From assembly GCA_029689965.1 (NCBI GenBank), contig CP121450.1, positions 1,364,001 through 1,428,000 on the forward strand: a DNA stretch of 64,000 nt, given 5' to 3'. Origin of the DNA: Curtobacterium flaccumfaciens. Lineage in GTDB: Bacteria > Actinomycetota > Actinomycetes > Actinomycetales > Microbacteriaceae. The notes below the pieces were generated by a model. The model saw only the letters and a program-made list of their open reading frames with translations. It was not told where the DNA came from and searched no databases. Positions 28,025-38,982 of the stretch are shown in pieces (the stretch's first letter is position 1; each line of letters begins with the position of its first letter). A program made the position numbers and the translations under genes.

Positions 28025-29417
28025 ATGACCCGAGAGCTCATCTACAACGCGTTCCTGCATCTGACGCCGAACCACCACAGCCACGGCTACTGGCGGACGG
28101 ACGAGGGGTCGGTGCAGCAGGGGTACTCGAAGCTCCAGCCGTACGTCGACGTCGTGCGGACGCTGGAGCGCGGGCGCATCGACAACCTCTTCATCGCGGA
28201 CGTGGTGGGCGTGTACGACCTCGAGTTCGGTGATGGTGACGCCACGATCCGGGCGGGCTCGCAGTTCCCGGAGCCGGATCCGGTGTCGATCGTCTCGGCG
28301 TTGGGACTCGTCACGGAGCACCTCGGGATCGCGGTGACGAGCAACATCATCCAGAGCCACCCGTTCTCCTTCGCGCGGCAGCTCTCGAGCCTGGATCACT
28401 TCACCGACGGCCGGGTCGGTTGGAACATCGTGACGTCGTACCTGAAGAACGGTTTCCGGAACTTCGGCTACGAGGACATCGTCGGGCACGATGAACGGTA
28501 CGTGTGGGCGCAGGAGTACCTGGACGTCGTCTACAAGCTTCTGGGAGCACTCGTGGGAGGACGGCGCCGTCCTGCACGACCCAGCGACGAACCGGTTCTT
28601 CGACCCGGAGAAGATCCACACGATCGACCACATCGGAGACCGGTACCGCGTGCAGGGCCCGCACATCGTCGAGCCCTCGCCGCAGCGCACGCCGGTGCTG
28701 TTCCAGGCCGGCAACTCACCCGCCGGACGCGAGTTCGCGGTGCGGAACGCCGAGGTGACGTTCCTGCCGTCGGCGACGCCGGAGGCCGCCGCTCGCGACA
28801 TCGAGGTCATCGACGCCCTGGCCCGCGAGCGCGGTCGGGACCCCCGGTCCCTCAAGAAGATCGTCACGCTCTCCACGGTCATCGGGTCCACCGAGGACGA
28901 GGCCCGTCGGAAGCAGGCGCAGCTGCACGAGCACATCGACTACGCGGCACTCCGGGCGTTCTTGAGCGGCGGCAGCGGCATCGACCTGTCCAGCATCGAC
29001 CCCGCCACGACCCTGCGTGAACTGCGGGAGCGGGGCGAATTGGGCGAACACGTCCGATCGTCGTTCCGCGCCGCGGTCGATGCGCACGGCGAGGACGTCA
29101 CGTTCGCCGACTACCTGCGTGACAACGCGTTCCTGCCGGGTCGGTTCGCCGGCACCCCCGAGCAGATCGCGGACGAGGTCGAGCGGTGGGCCGACGTCGG
29201 CGTGGACGGCTTCAACGTCGTGCCCGTCACGACGCTCGGCTGGTGGGACGAGTGGGTCGACCAGGTCGTCCCCGTGCTGCAGGCGCGCGGTCTCGCGCAG
29301 ACCGAGTACGCCCCCGGCACGCTCCGCCAGAAGCTTTTCCGCAACGGGGACGCGCTCGACCCGACCCACCACGCCCACTCGGTCCGCATCGGTGCCGCCG
29401 CGCCGGTCGCGAGCTGA
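28025..29417 (+). CDS. LLM-class FMN-dependent monooxygenase (NtaA/SnaA-like)
   Basis: A luciferase-like monooxygenase of 463 residues (restored), which uses reduced FMN and oxygen to cleave organosulfur, organonitrogen or chelator compounds. Group features are FLHLTPNHHSHGYW, the VVGVYDLEFGD block, GRVGWNIVTSYL and QAGNSPAGREFAVRNAEVTF. The frame changes at 28539-28540, where AGCTC gained a T (the complement of the GAGCT error seen twice elsewhere). A GTG or ATG start is possible; ATG 28025 is used, with ATG 28016 nine bases earlier. First gene of a unit with an ABC importer and a second oxygenase-like enzyme. Confidence 0.85.
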
Positions 29418-29473
29418 TCCCGACCACCCGCACCGCGCCTCCAGGCCGGATGAAGACCCGAGGACGAACGACA

Positions 29474-31101
29474 GTGAAGAACCCCAGGACCACGCTCGGA
29501 ACCGTCGCAGCGATCGCTGCGGCAGCAGCGGTCGTGCTGACCGCGTGCTCCGGCCCAGCCGCGACCGGTGCAGGCGACGGCACCGGGAAGCCCGTGTACG
29601 ACAAGACCATCACGTACGTGCACTCGCAGGAGCCGCCCTGCATCTGGGGTGCGTGGGTGCAGGAGGCGTACCTGTCGCGGCAGGTGTTCGACTCGCTCGT
29701 GGCCTGGGACGACAGCGGGAAGCCGGTGCCGTGGCTCGCGACGAAGTGGAGCTTGTCGGACGACCGCAAGGACGTGACGTTCACCCTGAAGCAGGGCGTG
29801 ACGTTCACCGACGGCACGGCCTTCGACGCTGACGCCGTTGTCACGAACGTGGACAACTGGGTGAAGAACCTCGGGTGGAACTCGTTCTCGTACCTCACCG
29901 GTGCGACCGCCAACGGGGAGGACAGCGTCACGCTGCACCTGTCGAAGCCGAACCCGGAGATCTACCGCGAGCTCGCGAACGGCCATTACGGCATCCAGTC
30001 GCCGAAGGCCCTCGCCGAGAACTCCGAGGCGCAGAACTGCCAGTACCCGGTGGGGACGGGTGCCTGGAAGGTGAAGAAGTGGACGAAGGGGCAGGACATC
30101 CTCTTCGAGCGCAACGACGACTACGCGTCCGCGCCGTCGAACGCGAAGCACGACGGGCCCGCCTACGAGAAGTACCTCGACTGGAAGTTCGCCTCCGACG
30201 CCACCAGCCGGTGGAGTGCGCTGACGACGGGCCAGGCGCAGGCGGTCTACGACCCGCCGTCGTCTCAGTGGGCGACCGCGAAGAAGGACTACGACGTGCA
30301 CTCGTACATCACGGGCGGGCGCCAGCAGGTCTTCGCGTTCAACGTCGCGCACGGCCCGTTCACGGACAAGAAGGTGCGGCAGGCGTTCGCGTACGCATCC
30401 GACCGGAAGCAGATCGTCGCGAGCGTCTTCAAGGGGTCGGCCGCGTTCGACGGCAACGGCGCGCTCAGCCCGTCGAACCCGTTCTACCTCGACGTCAACG
30501 ACAGCTACGGCTACGACGTCAGCAAGGCGAAGGCGCTCCTCGACGCCGCGGGGTGGAAGAAGGGCGCGGACGGGATCCGGGTGAAGGACGGGAGAAGCTG
30601 ACCATTAAGCTCCCGTACGGTGCCGGCGCGATCATCAACCAGGACGGTACGACCGCGCTGCAGGCCGTGCAGCAGCAGGTGAAGGAGGTCGGCTTCGACC
30701 TCGAACTGATCCCGCTCACACAGACGCAGCTGTTCTCCGGTCAGGGACAGGCCGTCGACGAGGAGGACCTGAAGTTCGGGTACTGGGTGTGGCCGGCACC
30801 GAACATCCTCGACATCGTCTACAACGCCGGCACCGCCGACGCCCCGAACGGCAACAACTCGAACCACTTCGACGACCCGGCGATCCAGGCGAAGATCGAC
30901 GCAGCGCAGGTCGAGCCGGACGAGGCCAAGCGCAAGGCGGACTACGAGGCCCTGCAGCAGTGGTTCGACGACGAGGCGATCTCCGTCGGCTTCTACGACT
31001 TCACGAACAACGTGGTGACGTCGAAGGACCTGAAGGGGTTCACGCAGGACCAAGGCAGCAACGGCCTGCCGCTCTTCGCCGACGCCTACCTGGTCGAGTA
31101 G
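29474..31101 (+). CDS. ABC importer substrate-binding lipoprotein (family 5)
   Basis: A 542-residue (restored) extracellular binding protein of the oligopeptide/nickel class. The N-terminus is a lipoprotein signal: VKNPRT, a hydrophobic stretch and lipobox LTAC, whose Cys would be lipidated. Family features include VFDSLVAWDDSGKPVPWLATKW, ADAVVTNVDNW, VRQAFAYASDRKQIV and YDVSKAKALLDAAGW. The frame changes near 30592 (GGGG read as GGG). GTG 29474 is chosen since it gives a normal signal peptide and follows GAGGACG; ATG 29450 would add eight residues. The substrate is presumably the monooxygenase substrate. Confidence 0.87.
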
Positions 31102-32120
31102 ATGAGTGCCACCACTGTGCAACGACCGCCGGACGGCGAGGCGGACGTCCGTTCCGCCACTCCCGCGTCGCGGGGGCGCGCCGTGTCGGTCCTCGTCGCC
31201 CGCCGGGTCGGATCCGCGCTGTTCGTCCTGTGGGGCACGATCACCGTCACGTACATCGTCCTGTCGGTCCTGCCCGGTGACCGTGCGACCATCGTGCTGA
31301 ACGTGCAGTCCGGGCAGACGACCGTCCGCTCGGCATCGGAGATCGCGGCGGTCAACGCGCAGTACGGGTGGGACCGCCCCGTCGTCGTGCAGTACCTCGA
31401 CTACCTGCTCGGCCTGTTCCGGGGCGACCTCGGGACGTCTTGGGAACTGAAGCGGCCAGTCGCCGCGGTGATCGGCGAACAGTTCGGCCCGACGATCGCC
31501 CTGGCGATCGTCGCGCTGCTGCTCGCCTGGGTCCTCAGCGTCCCGTGGACGCTCTGGACCGCGGGCCGTGGGCGGGCCCGGCGTGCGATCGGCTCCGCGG
31601 TCGAGACCATCGCCGCCGGCCTGCCGCAGTACTGGGTGGGCATCATCCTGCTGCTCGTGTTCGCGGTCGGCCTCGGCTGGTTCCCGGTGCTCGGTGGCGC
31701 GAGCGTCGCCGGCACCGTCCTGCCGGCGTTCACGCTCGCGATCCCTCTGGCAGGGTTCATCGGGCAGGCGACGCGCACCGAGTTCGACCGTGCGGTCCGG
31801 CAACCGTTCGTGCTGTCCGCCAGGACCCGCGGGATGAGCGAGTCCCAGACACGGAGTCGGCACGTCCTCCGGCACGCGCTGATCCCCGGTATCACGCTGT
31901 CTGGGTGGGCCATCGGGGCATCGTTGTCGGCGCCGTGCTCGTCGAGTCCGTATACGGGCGGCCAGGGCTCGGCAACGTGCTCGTGACCGCCGTCTCCGAC
32001 AAGGACCTCGAGCTCGTGATGGGGATCGTGGTGCTCATCGCACTGGTCTACGTCGTCGTCAACCTGCTCGTGGACCTCGTGTACCTGATCGTCGACCCCC
32101 GGCTCGGAGGCTCCAGATGA
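31102..32120 (+). CDS. ABC importer permease (DppB/OppB type)
   Basis: A 339-residue (restored) inner-membrane permease. It has an N-terminal helix (VGSALFVLWGTITVTYIVLSVLPGD), the YGWDRPVVVQYLDYL periplasmic block, and the cytoplasmic coupling loop …RTRGMSESQTRSRHVLRHALIP (the EAA-like contact with the ATPase). The frame changes near 31914, where a run of five G reads as four. It starts directly after the binding-protein stop and its own stop overlaps the next permease by four bases. Confidence 0.87.
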
Positions 32121-32958
32121 CCACTGCTCTCGCCCCGCTGCGTGCACGGACGCGCTCCCGTGTTCCGGTGTCCGTTGTGGCGGCCGCGGTCGTCGCCGTG
32201 TTCTTCCTGGTCGCGGCGATCGCGCCGCAGGTGCTCGCGACCCGGTCGCCGCTCGACATCGACCTGCTCGCCACGCTCGCCCCGCCGTCCGGGACGCACG
32301 TGCTCGGCACCGACGACGCTGGCCGCGACCTCTACAGCCGCATCGTGTGGGGAACGCGGACATCGCTGCTCATCGGCGCTGGTGCGATGGCGGTGTCCCT
32401 GGTCATCGGTGTCGCGCTCGGGTTCACGTCGGCACTCGCACCGCGTTGGGTCGCCGAGCCCGTGAACCGGCTCCTCGAGATCCTCCTCGCGTTCCCGGTC
32501 CTGCTCCTGTCACTGCTGTTCGTCGCGCTGCTCGGACCGTCCGCGCCGAGTCTCGTGATCGCCGTCGGCATCGGCTCGGCGCCCGGGTACGCCCGACTCG
32601 TCCGCGCCCAGGCGCTCGGCGTCAAGCAGTCCGGGTACGTCGAGGCCGCCAGAGCCCTCGGCACACACGCGGAGCCGTCTTCCGTCAGCACGTGTTCCCG
32701 AACGCGTTCCGCCCCCTGGTCGCCCTCGTGGCGCTCGGCATCGGGCAGAGCGTGGTGTGGGCATCGGGTTTGTCCTTCCTCGGGCTCGGGGTCGCTCCGC
32801 CGTCACCTGAGTGGGGCGTACTCCTCAACGCGGGGAAGAGTCTCATCACCACCGCCTGGTGGCTCGAGGTGTTCCCCGGCGTCGCGATCGTGCTCGTCGC
32901 ACTGTCGTTCACACAGCTCGGCCGGTACTTCCAGGACCGCTCGGAGGGGATCCGATGA
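32117..32958 (+). CDS. ABC importer permease (DppC/OppC type)
   Basis: A 280-residue (restored) second permease. After one N-terminal helix come the class motif HVLGTDDAGRDLYSRIVWGTRTSLLIG, four further helices and the coupling loop VEAARALG…FRQHVFPNAF. The frame changes near 32670 within that loop, fitting one lost C. WGVLLNAGKS near the C-terminus is also typical. Start and stop overlap the flanking genes by four bases. Confidence 0.86.
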
Positions 32959-34710
32959 CCACCGACCACGACGATGCACCCGACGACGTCCTGCTCCACG
33001 TCGACGGGCTCGACGTGTCCTTCGACCGGCCGGACGGCGACCGAGTGGACATCGTCCACGACGTTTCGTTCACGCTCCGACGCGGTCGGTGCGTCGCGCT
33101 CGTGGGCGAGTCCGGATCCGGCAAGTCCGTCACCGCGAGGTCCTTGGTCGGCTTGACCGGCGAGGGCGCAGCGGTGTCGGCGCGTACCCTCTCACTCGGC
33201 GGGAGTCACTGCTCGGCCGCGCGGACACGTGGTGGCGCCGGGTGCGCGGAACGCGTGTCGGGTTCGTGCTGCAGGACGCCCTGGTCTCGCTCGACCCGCT
33301 GCGCCCGGTCGGCGCGGAGATCGAGGAGACACTGCGGCTGCACGGCGTCGGGACCCGGCGGACCCGGGGCAGCCTCGCCGTCGAACTCCTCGACCGTGTC
33401 GGCGTGCCCGAGCCCGCCGTCCGCGCCCGGCAGCGTCCGGGAGAACTGTCCGGCGGTCTCCGGCAGCGTGCGCTCATCGCCTCGGCCATCGCGCTCGGAC
33501 CGGAGATCGTGATCGCGGACGAACCGACGACCGCGCTCGACGTTACGGTCCAGGCCCAGGTGCTCGGTGTGCTCGAGTCGATGGTCGAGGACGGCACGAG
33601 CGTGGTGCTGATCAGCCACGACCTGGCGGTCGTGGCGCGCCTCGCCGACGAGGTTCTCGTCATGCAGGGCGGCCGCATCGTGGAGAGCGGTCCCGCCGGC
33701 GCGATCCTCGAGTCACCGCAGCATCCGTACACGCGGCAGCTCATCGATGCGGTGCCGAGCGAACACACCAAGGGCACACGCCTGTCTCGTGACGTCCCGT
33801 CGTCGCGCACGGCCGCCGCCCTGTTCCGGTCGTCCGGCCTGGAGGATCGTGACCTGGGCGGCTCTGAAACGCGCGTCGAAGATGCGGCCGGCACCGCGCT
33901 TCCGGGTGATCCCGTTCGTCTGCTCGACGTCCGCGGCATCTCCAAGTCGTACCGCGGGCCCGACCGCGCGACGCGACGCGTCGTTGACGACGTCTCGTTC
34001 CACCTCGACCGGGGCGAGACGCTCGGCATCGTCGGCGAGTCCGGTTCCGGCAAGAGCACCGTGGCCCGCATCGCGCTCTCGCTCGTCCGTCCGGACTCGG
34101 GTGACGTTCTGTTCCGCGGTCGTCCGTGGTCGGCGGCGCGACCTGGGGACCAGCGCGCGGTCCGCCGACGTATCGGCGTCGTCTACCAGGACCCGTTGAG
34201 CTCGTTCGATCCACGGTGGCGGGTCGGGCGGATCCTCGCCGACGCGGTCCGACTCGGTGACCCGTCAACACGTCGCGGGTGCGTGACCGCGTGGTGGAGC
34301 TGCTCGAGATGGTCGGCCTCGGGTCGCAGCACGTCAACGCGTGGCCGATGACCCTGTCCGGTGGGCAGCGGCAGCGCGTCGCGATCGCCCGCGCCCTCGC
34401 GACGAACCCGGAGGTCGTCGTCCTCGACGAGGCGGTGTCGGCGCTCGACGTATCGGTGCAGGCGCAGGTGCTCGACCTCCTCGCGGATCTGCAGGAGCAG
34501 CTCGGGACCGCGTACCTGTTCATCTCGCACGACCTCGGCGTCATCCACCACACCAGCGACCGGGTGCTCGTCATGCAGAACGGTCGCGCCGTCGAGCAGG
34601 GCACTGCCGACGAGGTGTTCACGAACCCGCAGCACGCCTACACACAACGACTGCTCGACTCGCTCCCACGACTCGAGTACGCGCGACTCTCGGAGGCACG
34701 AACCGCATGA
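32955..34710 (+). CDS. fused two-domain ABC importer ATPase (DppD-DppF type)
   Basis: One 585-residue (restored) polypeptide carries both ATPase domains of a peptide-type importer, as in GsiA. Domain 1: [35 protein letters not shown]. Domain 2: [36 protein letters not shown] and [11 protein letters not shown]. Each is followed by the HPYTRQL/HAYTQRL substrate-loading C-terminal segment. Frames change near 33202 (GGGG to GGG) and near 34267 (CCCC to CCC). Both Walker A lysines and both Walker B acidic residues are kept, so both sites should hydrolyse ATP. Note Glu-Ala instead of Glu-Pro in the second Walker B. Confidence 0.87.
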
Positions 34711-35914
34711 CCACCAGCACTGCACCCGCGGTCCGCACCGTCGACACGATCGCGGCCGGCGTCCATGATGTCGCCGCCCGTGCCGCAGCGGAGGCACCCG
34801 ACCGGGAGCGGCACCGCACGTCACCGCAGGAACTCGTCCGCGCACTGGCTGATGCCGGCCTCGGAGCGATCCGCGTCCCCGGGCGGTTCGGCGGGGCTGG
34901 CGGAACGGTGTCAGACCTCGCCGACCTGCTGCTCGTCGTCGCGGCGGCGGACTCCAACCTCGCCCAGCTTCTCCGCGGGCACCTCGGGTTCGTGGAGTTC
35001 CTGCTGGCACGGCCAGCCGATGGCGTTCGTGACGACCTCCTCAGAGCGGCCGGGCGCGGCGAGCTGTTCGGTCCCGCCGCGTCGGTCCGCGCCATCCGTC
35101 GAGAAGACGGGACACAGTCGGACCGCATCATCGACGCCTCTACCACGCTGGCTCGCGACGGCGACCGTTTCCTGCTCACCGGCGAGAAGTACTACACGAC
35201 CGGCAGCCTGCACTCCGACTGGATCAACGTCCTCATCCTCGACGCCGATGGTCCGGCCGAGGTCGTGATCCGTGCCGATGCTCCCGGTGTGTCCATCGCC
35301 GACGACTGGAACGGTTTCGGGCAACGGCTCACCGCGAGTGGCACCGCACGCTTCGAGGCGGTCGAGGTGCGACCCGACCACGTGCTCCGCCACGACGTCG
35401 AGGGTCTCGGCGAACTCCTCACCGCGTTCTACCAGTTCGTGCACACGGCCACGCAGGCGGGGATCGTCCGGAGGGCCGCGGACGATCTGGGCGACGTCGT
35501 CCGTGGTCGGCACCGTACGTACCCGTTGGCGCCGGACCCGTCCGTTCCCCGAGGCAGGACCCGCAGGTCCTCGAGGTCGTCGGCGAGGTCGAGGGCGCGG
35601 CAAGGGCGACGGCCGCGTTCGCCCGGTCCGTCGCGGTCACGCTCGACCGATACGTGTCCGCGCGAGACGGCGCCCTGCTCGTTGAAGCGACGGTCGAGTC
35701 TGCGGCAGCGCAGGTGTTCGTGACACGGCTGACCGGGGAAGCGCTCTGGCGGTTCTTCGATGCGGGGAGTGCGTCGTCGACCGACGCGGATCTCGCTCTC
35801 GACCGGCACTGGCGGAACGCTCGAACCGTGTCGTCGCACAATCCCGTCGTCTACAAAGCGCGACTCGTCGGCGACTGGGCGGTCAACGGGGTGGTGGCAA
35901 CAGAAGCATTCTGA
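34707..35914 (+). CDS. acyl-CoA dehydrogenase-like flavoprotein (SfnB/DszC group)
   Basis: A 402-residue (restored) flavoprotein of the acyl-CoA dehydrogenase fold. Seen are the N-terminal helical region, [20 protein letters not shown], the flavin/substrate segment [18 protein letters not shown], and the C-terminal …[27 protein letters not shown], whose [10 protein letters not shown] block matches the SfnB/DszC/XiaF-type monooxygenase subgroup rather than true fatty-acid dehydrogenases. One base is missing near 35563. As last gene of the unit it overlaps the ATPase by four bases. With the LLM monooxygenase it could oxidise an imported sulfur or nitrogen compound. Confidence 0.8.
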
Positions 35915-36088
35915 GTCTGCGAGCCGCCGCCGTCAGGGATCCAGCCGATCTCCTTCACGTCCGGGTCGTCATCCTCCTGGGCGGTGGTGGCGCTACCACC
36001 GGGTCCTTCACGACCAGCGGGTCGCCTCGGTGGCGCAGATGCTGGCACAGGAGAAGGCCTCGGCTGCGTGCGAGCGGGCCCGGTCCGC

Positions 36089-36145
36089 GGCGGCAGGTCT
36101 GTGGCGGCAGGTCTGCGTGGGCGGTTTCTGCGTGGGCGGTTTCTG
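36089..36145 (+). repeat. two adjacent short tandem repeats
   Basis: Two copies of GGCGGCAGGTCTG (36089-36101 and 36103-36115) are followed at once by two copies of CGTGGGCGGTTTCTG (36116-36130 and 36131-36145), ending three bases before the DeoR stop. The 35915-36147 gap between the two convergent operons holds nothing else recognisable. Confidence 0.7.
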
Positions 36146-36147
36146 CG

Positions 36148-36969
36148 TCAGCCGGAGAAAGCGCCCGCCCCTGGGGAGTCCGCGATCCGGACACGGTCGA
36201 CCGTCGCGTCGGCGCCCCGTTCGATCGCCTCTGCGGCGCTGTCGGCGAGGCGGTCGTCGGTGATGATCCGGTCGAGGGAGCCCAGCCCGGTGACGCGGTA
36301 TCGGGCGAAGGTCCCGTACTTCGAGCTCGCCGCGACGAGCATGACCGAGTCCGCGGCGGTCATGGCGGCCTGCTTCGGCTCGACCTTCGCCTCCGACGGG
36401 ATCGTCACCCCGCGCCGCAGGTCCCAGGAGCTCGTCGTGAGGAACGCGATGTCGATGGACAGTTCCGCGAGCACCAGGCCGGGCAGGCGGCCCACGGCGG
36501 AGTGGTTGGCCTTGTCGAGGCGTCCGCCGACGAGGATGAGGTCGACGTCCGGATGCGTCAGGAACGAGTTCGCGATGACGAGGTCGTTCGTGACGACGGT
36601 GACGTCGTCGACGTGGTCGAGGTGGGCGGCCATCGTCTGCAGCGTCGTGCCGGCGTCGAGGTAGACCGTCATCGAGTCCCGCACGAAGGACGCCGCGCGC
36701 CGGCTCATCGCCGACTTCTCGTCGAGGTCGGTGTGGCTCTTCTCCGTGCGCGGCGGTTCGGACGGCAGGCGGGCGGCGATCCGTGCGCCGCCCGGTGTCG
36801 CATGGACCAGGCCCTGTGTCTCGAGCGCTGCGATGTCCCGACGAACCGTCATGTGGCTGACGTCGAGGGACGCGGCGAGCTGGCGGTAGCTCAGGACGGC
36901 GTCGCGACGAAGCTGCTGGAGGATTCGCTCGCGACGCTGCTCCGGGATGAGCGGTGGCTGCTCGGACAT
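36148..36969 (-). CDS. DeoR family transcriptional regulator
   Basis: A 273-residue sugar-phosphate-responsive repressor. The helix-turn-helix is PEQRRERILQQLRRDAVLSYRQLAASLDVSHMTVRRDIAALE, here given in pieces: start RRERILQQL, recognition helix SHMTVRRDIAALE. The C-terminal sensor has DAGTTLQTMA, TVVTNDLVIAN, LILVGGRL and a final region with SSKYGTFARYRV. It has its own GGAGGAGGAG ribosome site before ATG 36969. Although currently in frame with the gene upstream, it is probably a separate protein (see otnC). It likely represses the otn locus through sites near 38900-38931. Confidence 0.85.
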   Translation of the reverse strand: MSEQPPLIPEQRRERILQQLRRDAVLSYRQLAASLDVSHMTVRRDIAALETQGLVHATPGGARIAARLPSEPPRTEKSHTDLDEKSAMSRRAASFVRDSMTVYLDAGTTLQTMAAHLDHVDDVTVVTNDLVIANSFLTHPDVDLILVGGRLDKANHSAVGRLPGLVLAELSIDIAFLTTSSWDLRRGVTIPSEAKVEPKQAAMTAADSVMLVAASSKYGTFARYRVTGLGSLDRIITDDRLADSAAEAIERGADATVDRVRIADSPGAGAFSG

Positions 36970-36991
36970 CGGCTCCTCCTCCGGGGCAGTC

Positions 36992-37641
36992 TCAGTGACC
37001 CCGAGGTGGTCCCACGCCGTTCCGTACCGTCCGGTGAGCTCGTCCACGTCGCCGCGGGTGAGCAGCTCCGGGTGGCGTCCGGCGGTCGCGAGGGTGAGGC
37101 GGCACGCGTCCTCGAGCTCGGTCGCCGTCTGCAGGGCGTCCTCGAGGTCCCGGCCGCTGGCGACGAGCCCGTGGTTCGCGAGCAGTACAGCGCGGAACCG
37201 CAGCGGGTGCCGCGCGATGAGCCGGCCGAGGTCCGGGCTGCCCGGTGCCCGGTAGGGGATGCGCGGCGTCTGGCCGACACGCATGATGAAGTACGGAGTG
37301 ATCGGCGGAACAGCGCTGTTCTCCGCCCAGGGAGGCAGACAGGACAGCGCCATGGCGTGCGGCGCGTGCACGTGCACGGTCGCAGCGAGCTGCGGGTCGT
37401 GACGGTACATCGCGAGGTGCATCGACACCTCCTTCGAGGGCGGAGGCCCCTCGAGCAGCTTCCCCTCGCCGTCGAGCACGCTGACGGCGGCCCGGTCGAG
37501 TCGGCCGAGGTCGGTGCCGGTCCCGGTCATGAGGACGCGGTCGCCGTCGCGGGCGCTGAGGTTCCCGCTCGTACCCGGGCTGATGCCGGAGGCCGCGAGC
37601 CGTGCGCCGGTGTCGATGAGCCGCGCGACGACATCGGTCAT
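36992..37641 (-). CDS. otnC: 3-oxo-tetronate 4-phosphate decarboxylase (class II aldolase)
   Basis: A class II aldolase/adducin-fold enzyme with SGISPGTSGNLSARDG, the zinc histidines in VHVHAPHAMA and the later LLANHGLVASG. In the known pathway OtnC decarboxylates 3-oxo-tetronate 4-phosphate to dihydroxyacetone phosphate. As read, no stop precedes the DeoR gene and a 497-residue fusion appears. Adding one G to GGGG near 37001 gives HLGGH and TGA at 36992, a 216-residue enzyme of normal size, and leaves DeoR with its own ribosome site. I take that as the true structure. Its ATG overlaps the otnK stop. Confidence 0.82.
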
Positions 37642-38862
37642 GCGAGTGCCTCCCAGGCCGTGGTGAACATGTCGACGTCCCCGAAGTTGCCCGACTTGAG
37701 CGCGAGGGCGATGCGGTCACCGTCCGGCGTCGTCATCCCCGACCAGCACACGCCGGGGCGATGGCGGGGCCGATGTCGAGTGCGTCACCGCCGAGTCCGG
37801 CGACGACCGCGCCGGAGGTCTCACCGCCGGCGACGACCACGGCGCGGACGTCCCGCCGCGCGACCGCGCCGAGCACGATCGCGGTGAGGAGCTGCTCGAT
37901 CGCTCCGGCCGCGGCCCGGTCGGTGAGGTCGTCGAGGTCGCCGACCGTGTAGACGACGGGCGCAGGGCCGTCGGCGGGCAACGTCCCGAGCCACGCAAGC
38001 GTCTCGGCGACGAGCCCGTCCGGGTCCACGGTCGCTCGGCGCACGTCGAGCTGTCGCATCGGGGCGCCGGCGTCGGCGGCGGACCGGATCTGCTCGCGGG
38101 TCCGCTGCGACGCGCTCCCGCACACGACCAGACGACCCCGTCGGTCACGCCGACCACGCCGGTCGGCTCCGCGCTGCCGGGAGGGGCGCCGAGGGCCAGG
38201 CCCGCGGCACCAGAGAGCAGGGGCGCGGCCTCCAGGTCGGTCGCGATGCGACGGAGGTCATGGTCGTCGATCGCGTCGAGGACGACGTACCGGGCGTCCA
38301 CGGCGCGCATCGCCTCGTCGAGCGCCTGCGGTCCGCGGACATCGTGGAGGTGGAGCTCGCCGACGGATGAGCGGGTCTGGTGGCGGAGGATCTCGGCCAC
38401 CCGCGACTCGGTCATCGGCGTGAGCGGGTGGTGCCGCATCGACGAGTGCTCGAGGAGATCGGCGCCGACGAAGAGGTGGCCCTGGTAGACGGTCCTGCCG
38501 TTGTCCGGGAACGACGGGACGACGGGCACGCTCGTCGTGCCGAGTGCATCGGAGAGCGCGTCGAGCACCGGTCCGATGTTGCCCGCCGGCGTCGAGTCGA
38601 AGGTGGAGCAGTACTTGAACACGAAGCGTTCGCACCCCGCGCGGCGCAGGGACTCCAGCGCCGCGAGGGAGTCCTCCACGGCCTGTGCGACCGGGGCCGT
38701 GCGGGTCTTCAGCGCGACGACGACGGCGCCGACCTCGGCCGGCGCGCTCGCCGCTGCGGCCGCGCTCGTGACGACCACCGATCGGTGTCCACGCGCGACG
38801 TACGCGCTCGCGATGTCCGTCGCACCGGTGAAGTCGTCCGCGATGACGCCTGTTCGTTGCAC
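37638..38862 (-). CDS. otnK: 3-oxo-tetronate kinase (four-carbon acid sugar kinase)
   Basis: Phosphorylates a 3-oxo-tetronate at C4. The restored protein is 408 residues. N-terminal domain: GVIADDFTGATDIASAYVARG, then KYCSTFDSTPAGNIGP, VPVVPSFPDNGRTVYQGHLFVG and HHPLTPMTES. C-terminal nucleotide-binding domain: VVCGSASQRTREQ, AVVVAGGETSGAVV and LALKSGNFGD. Frames change near 38139 (five G read as four) and near 37755 (five C read as four). It is the first gene of the minus-strand otnK-otnC-deoR unit and is divergent from the oxidoreductase/permease unit. Confidence 0.88.
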
Positions 38863-38899
38863 TGCAACCTCCTCGTGTGCCCCATGACATCACATGTGC

Positions 38900-38931
38900 G
38901 TTCATGTGAACAAGTTTGAAGATCTGTGAAC
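38900..38931. promoter_or_regulatory. probable DeoR operator region
   Basis: The palindrome GTTCATGTGAAC (38900-38911) and a direct repeat of TGTGAAC (38905-38911 and 38925-38931, 20 bases apart, two helical turns) sit in the AT-richer divergent promoter region between otnK and the oxidoreductase gene. Both position and repeat style suit the DeoR protein encoded at the end of the otn unit. Confidence 0.5.
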
Positions 38932-38982
38932 GCGGTGTTACGGTGGCTCTCGCACCAGTCGACGACGAGCTACGGAGGACCG

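Noticed and set aside
32117-34351. A 744-codon permease-ATPase fusion
   Set aside because: The permease leaves this frame at 32670 and the ATPase enters it at 33202 through missing bases; between them this frame is not coding.
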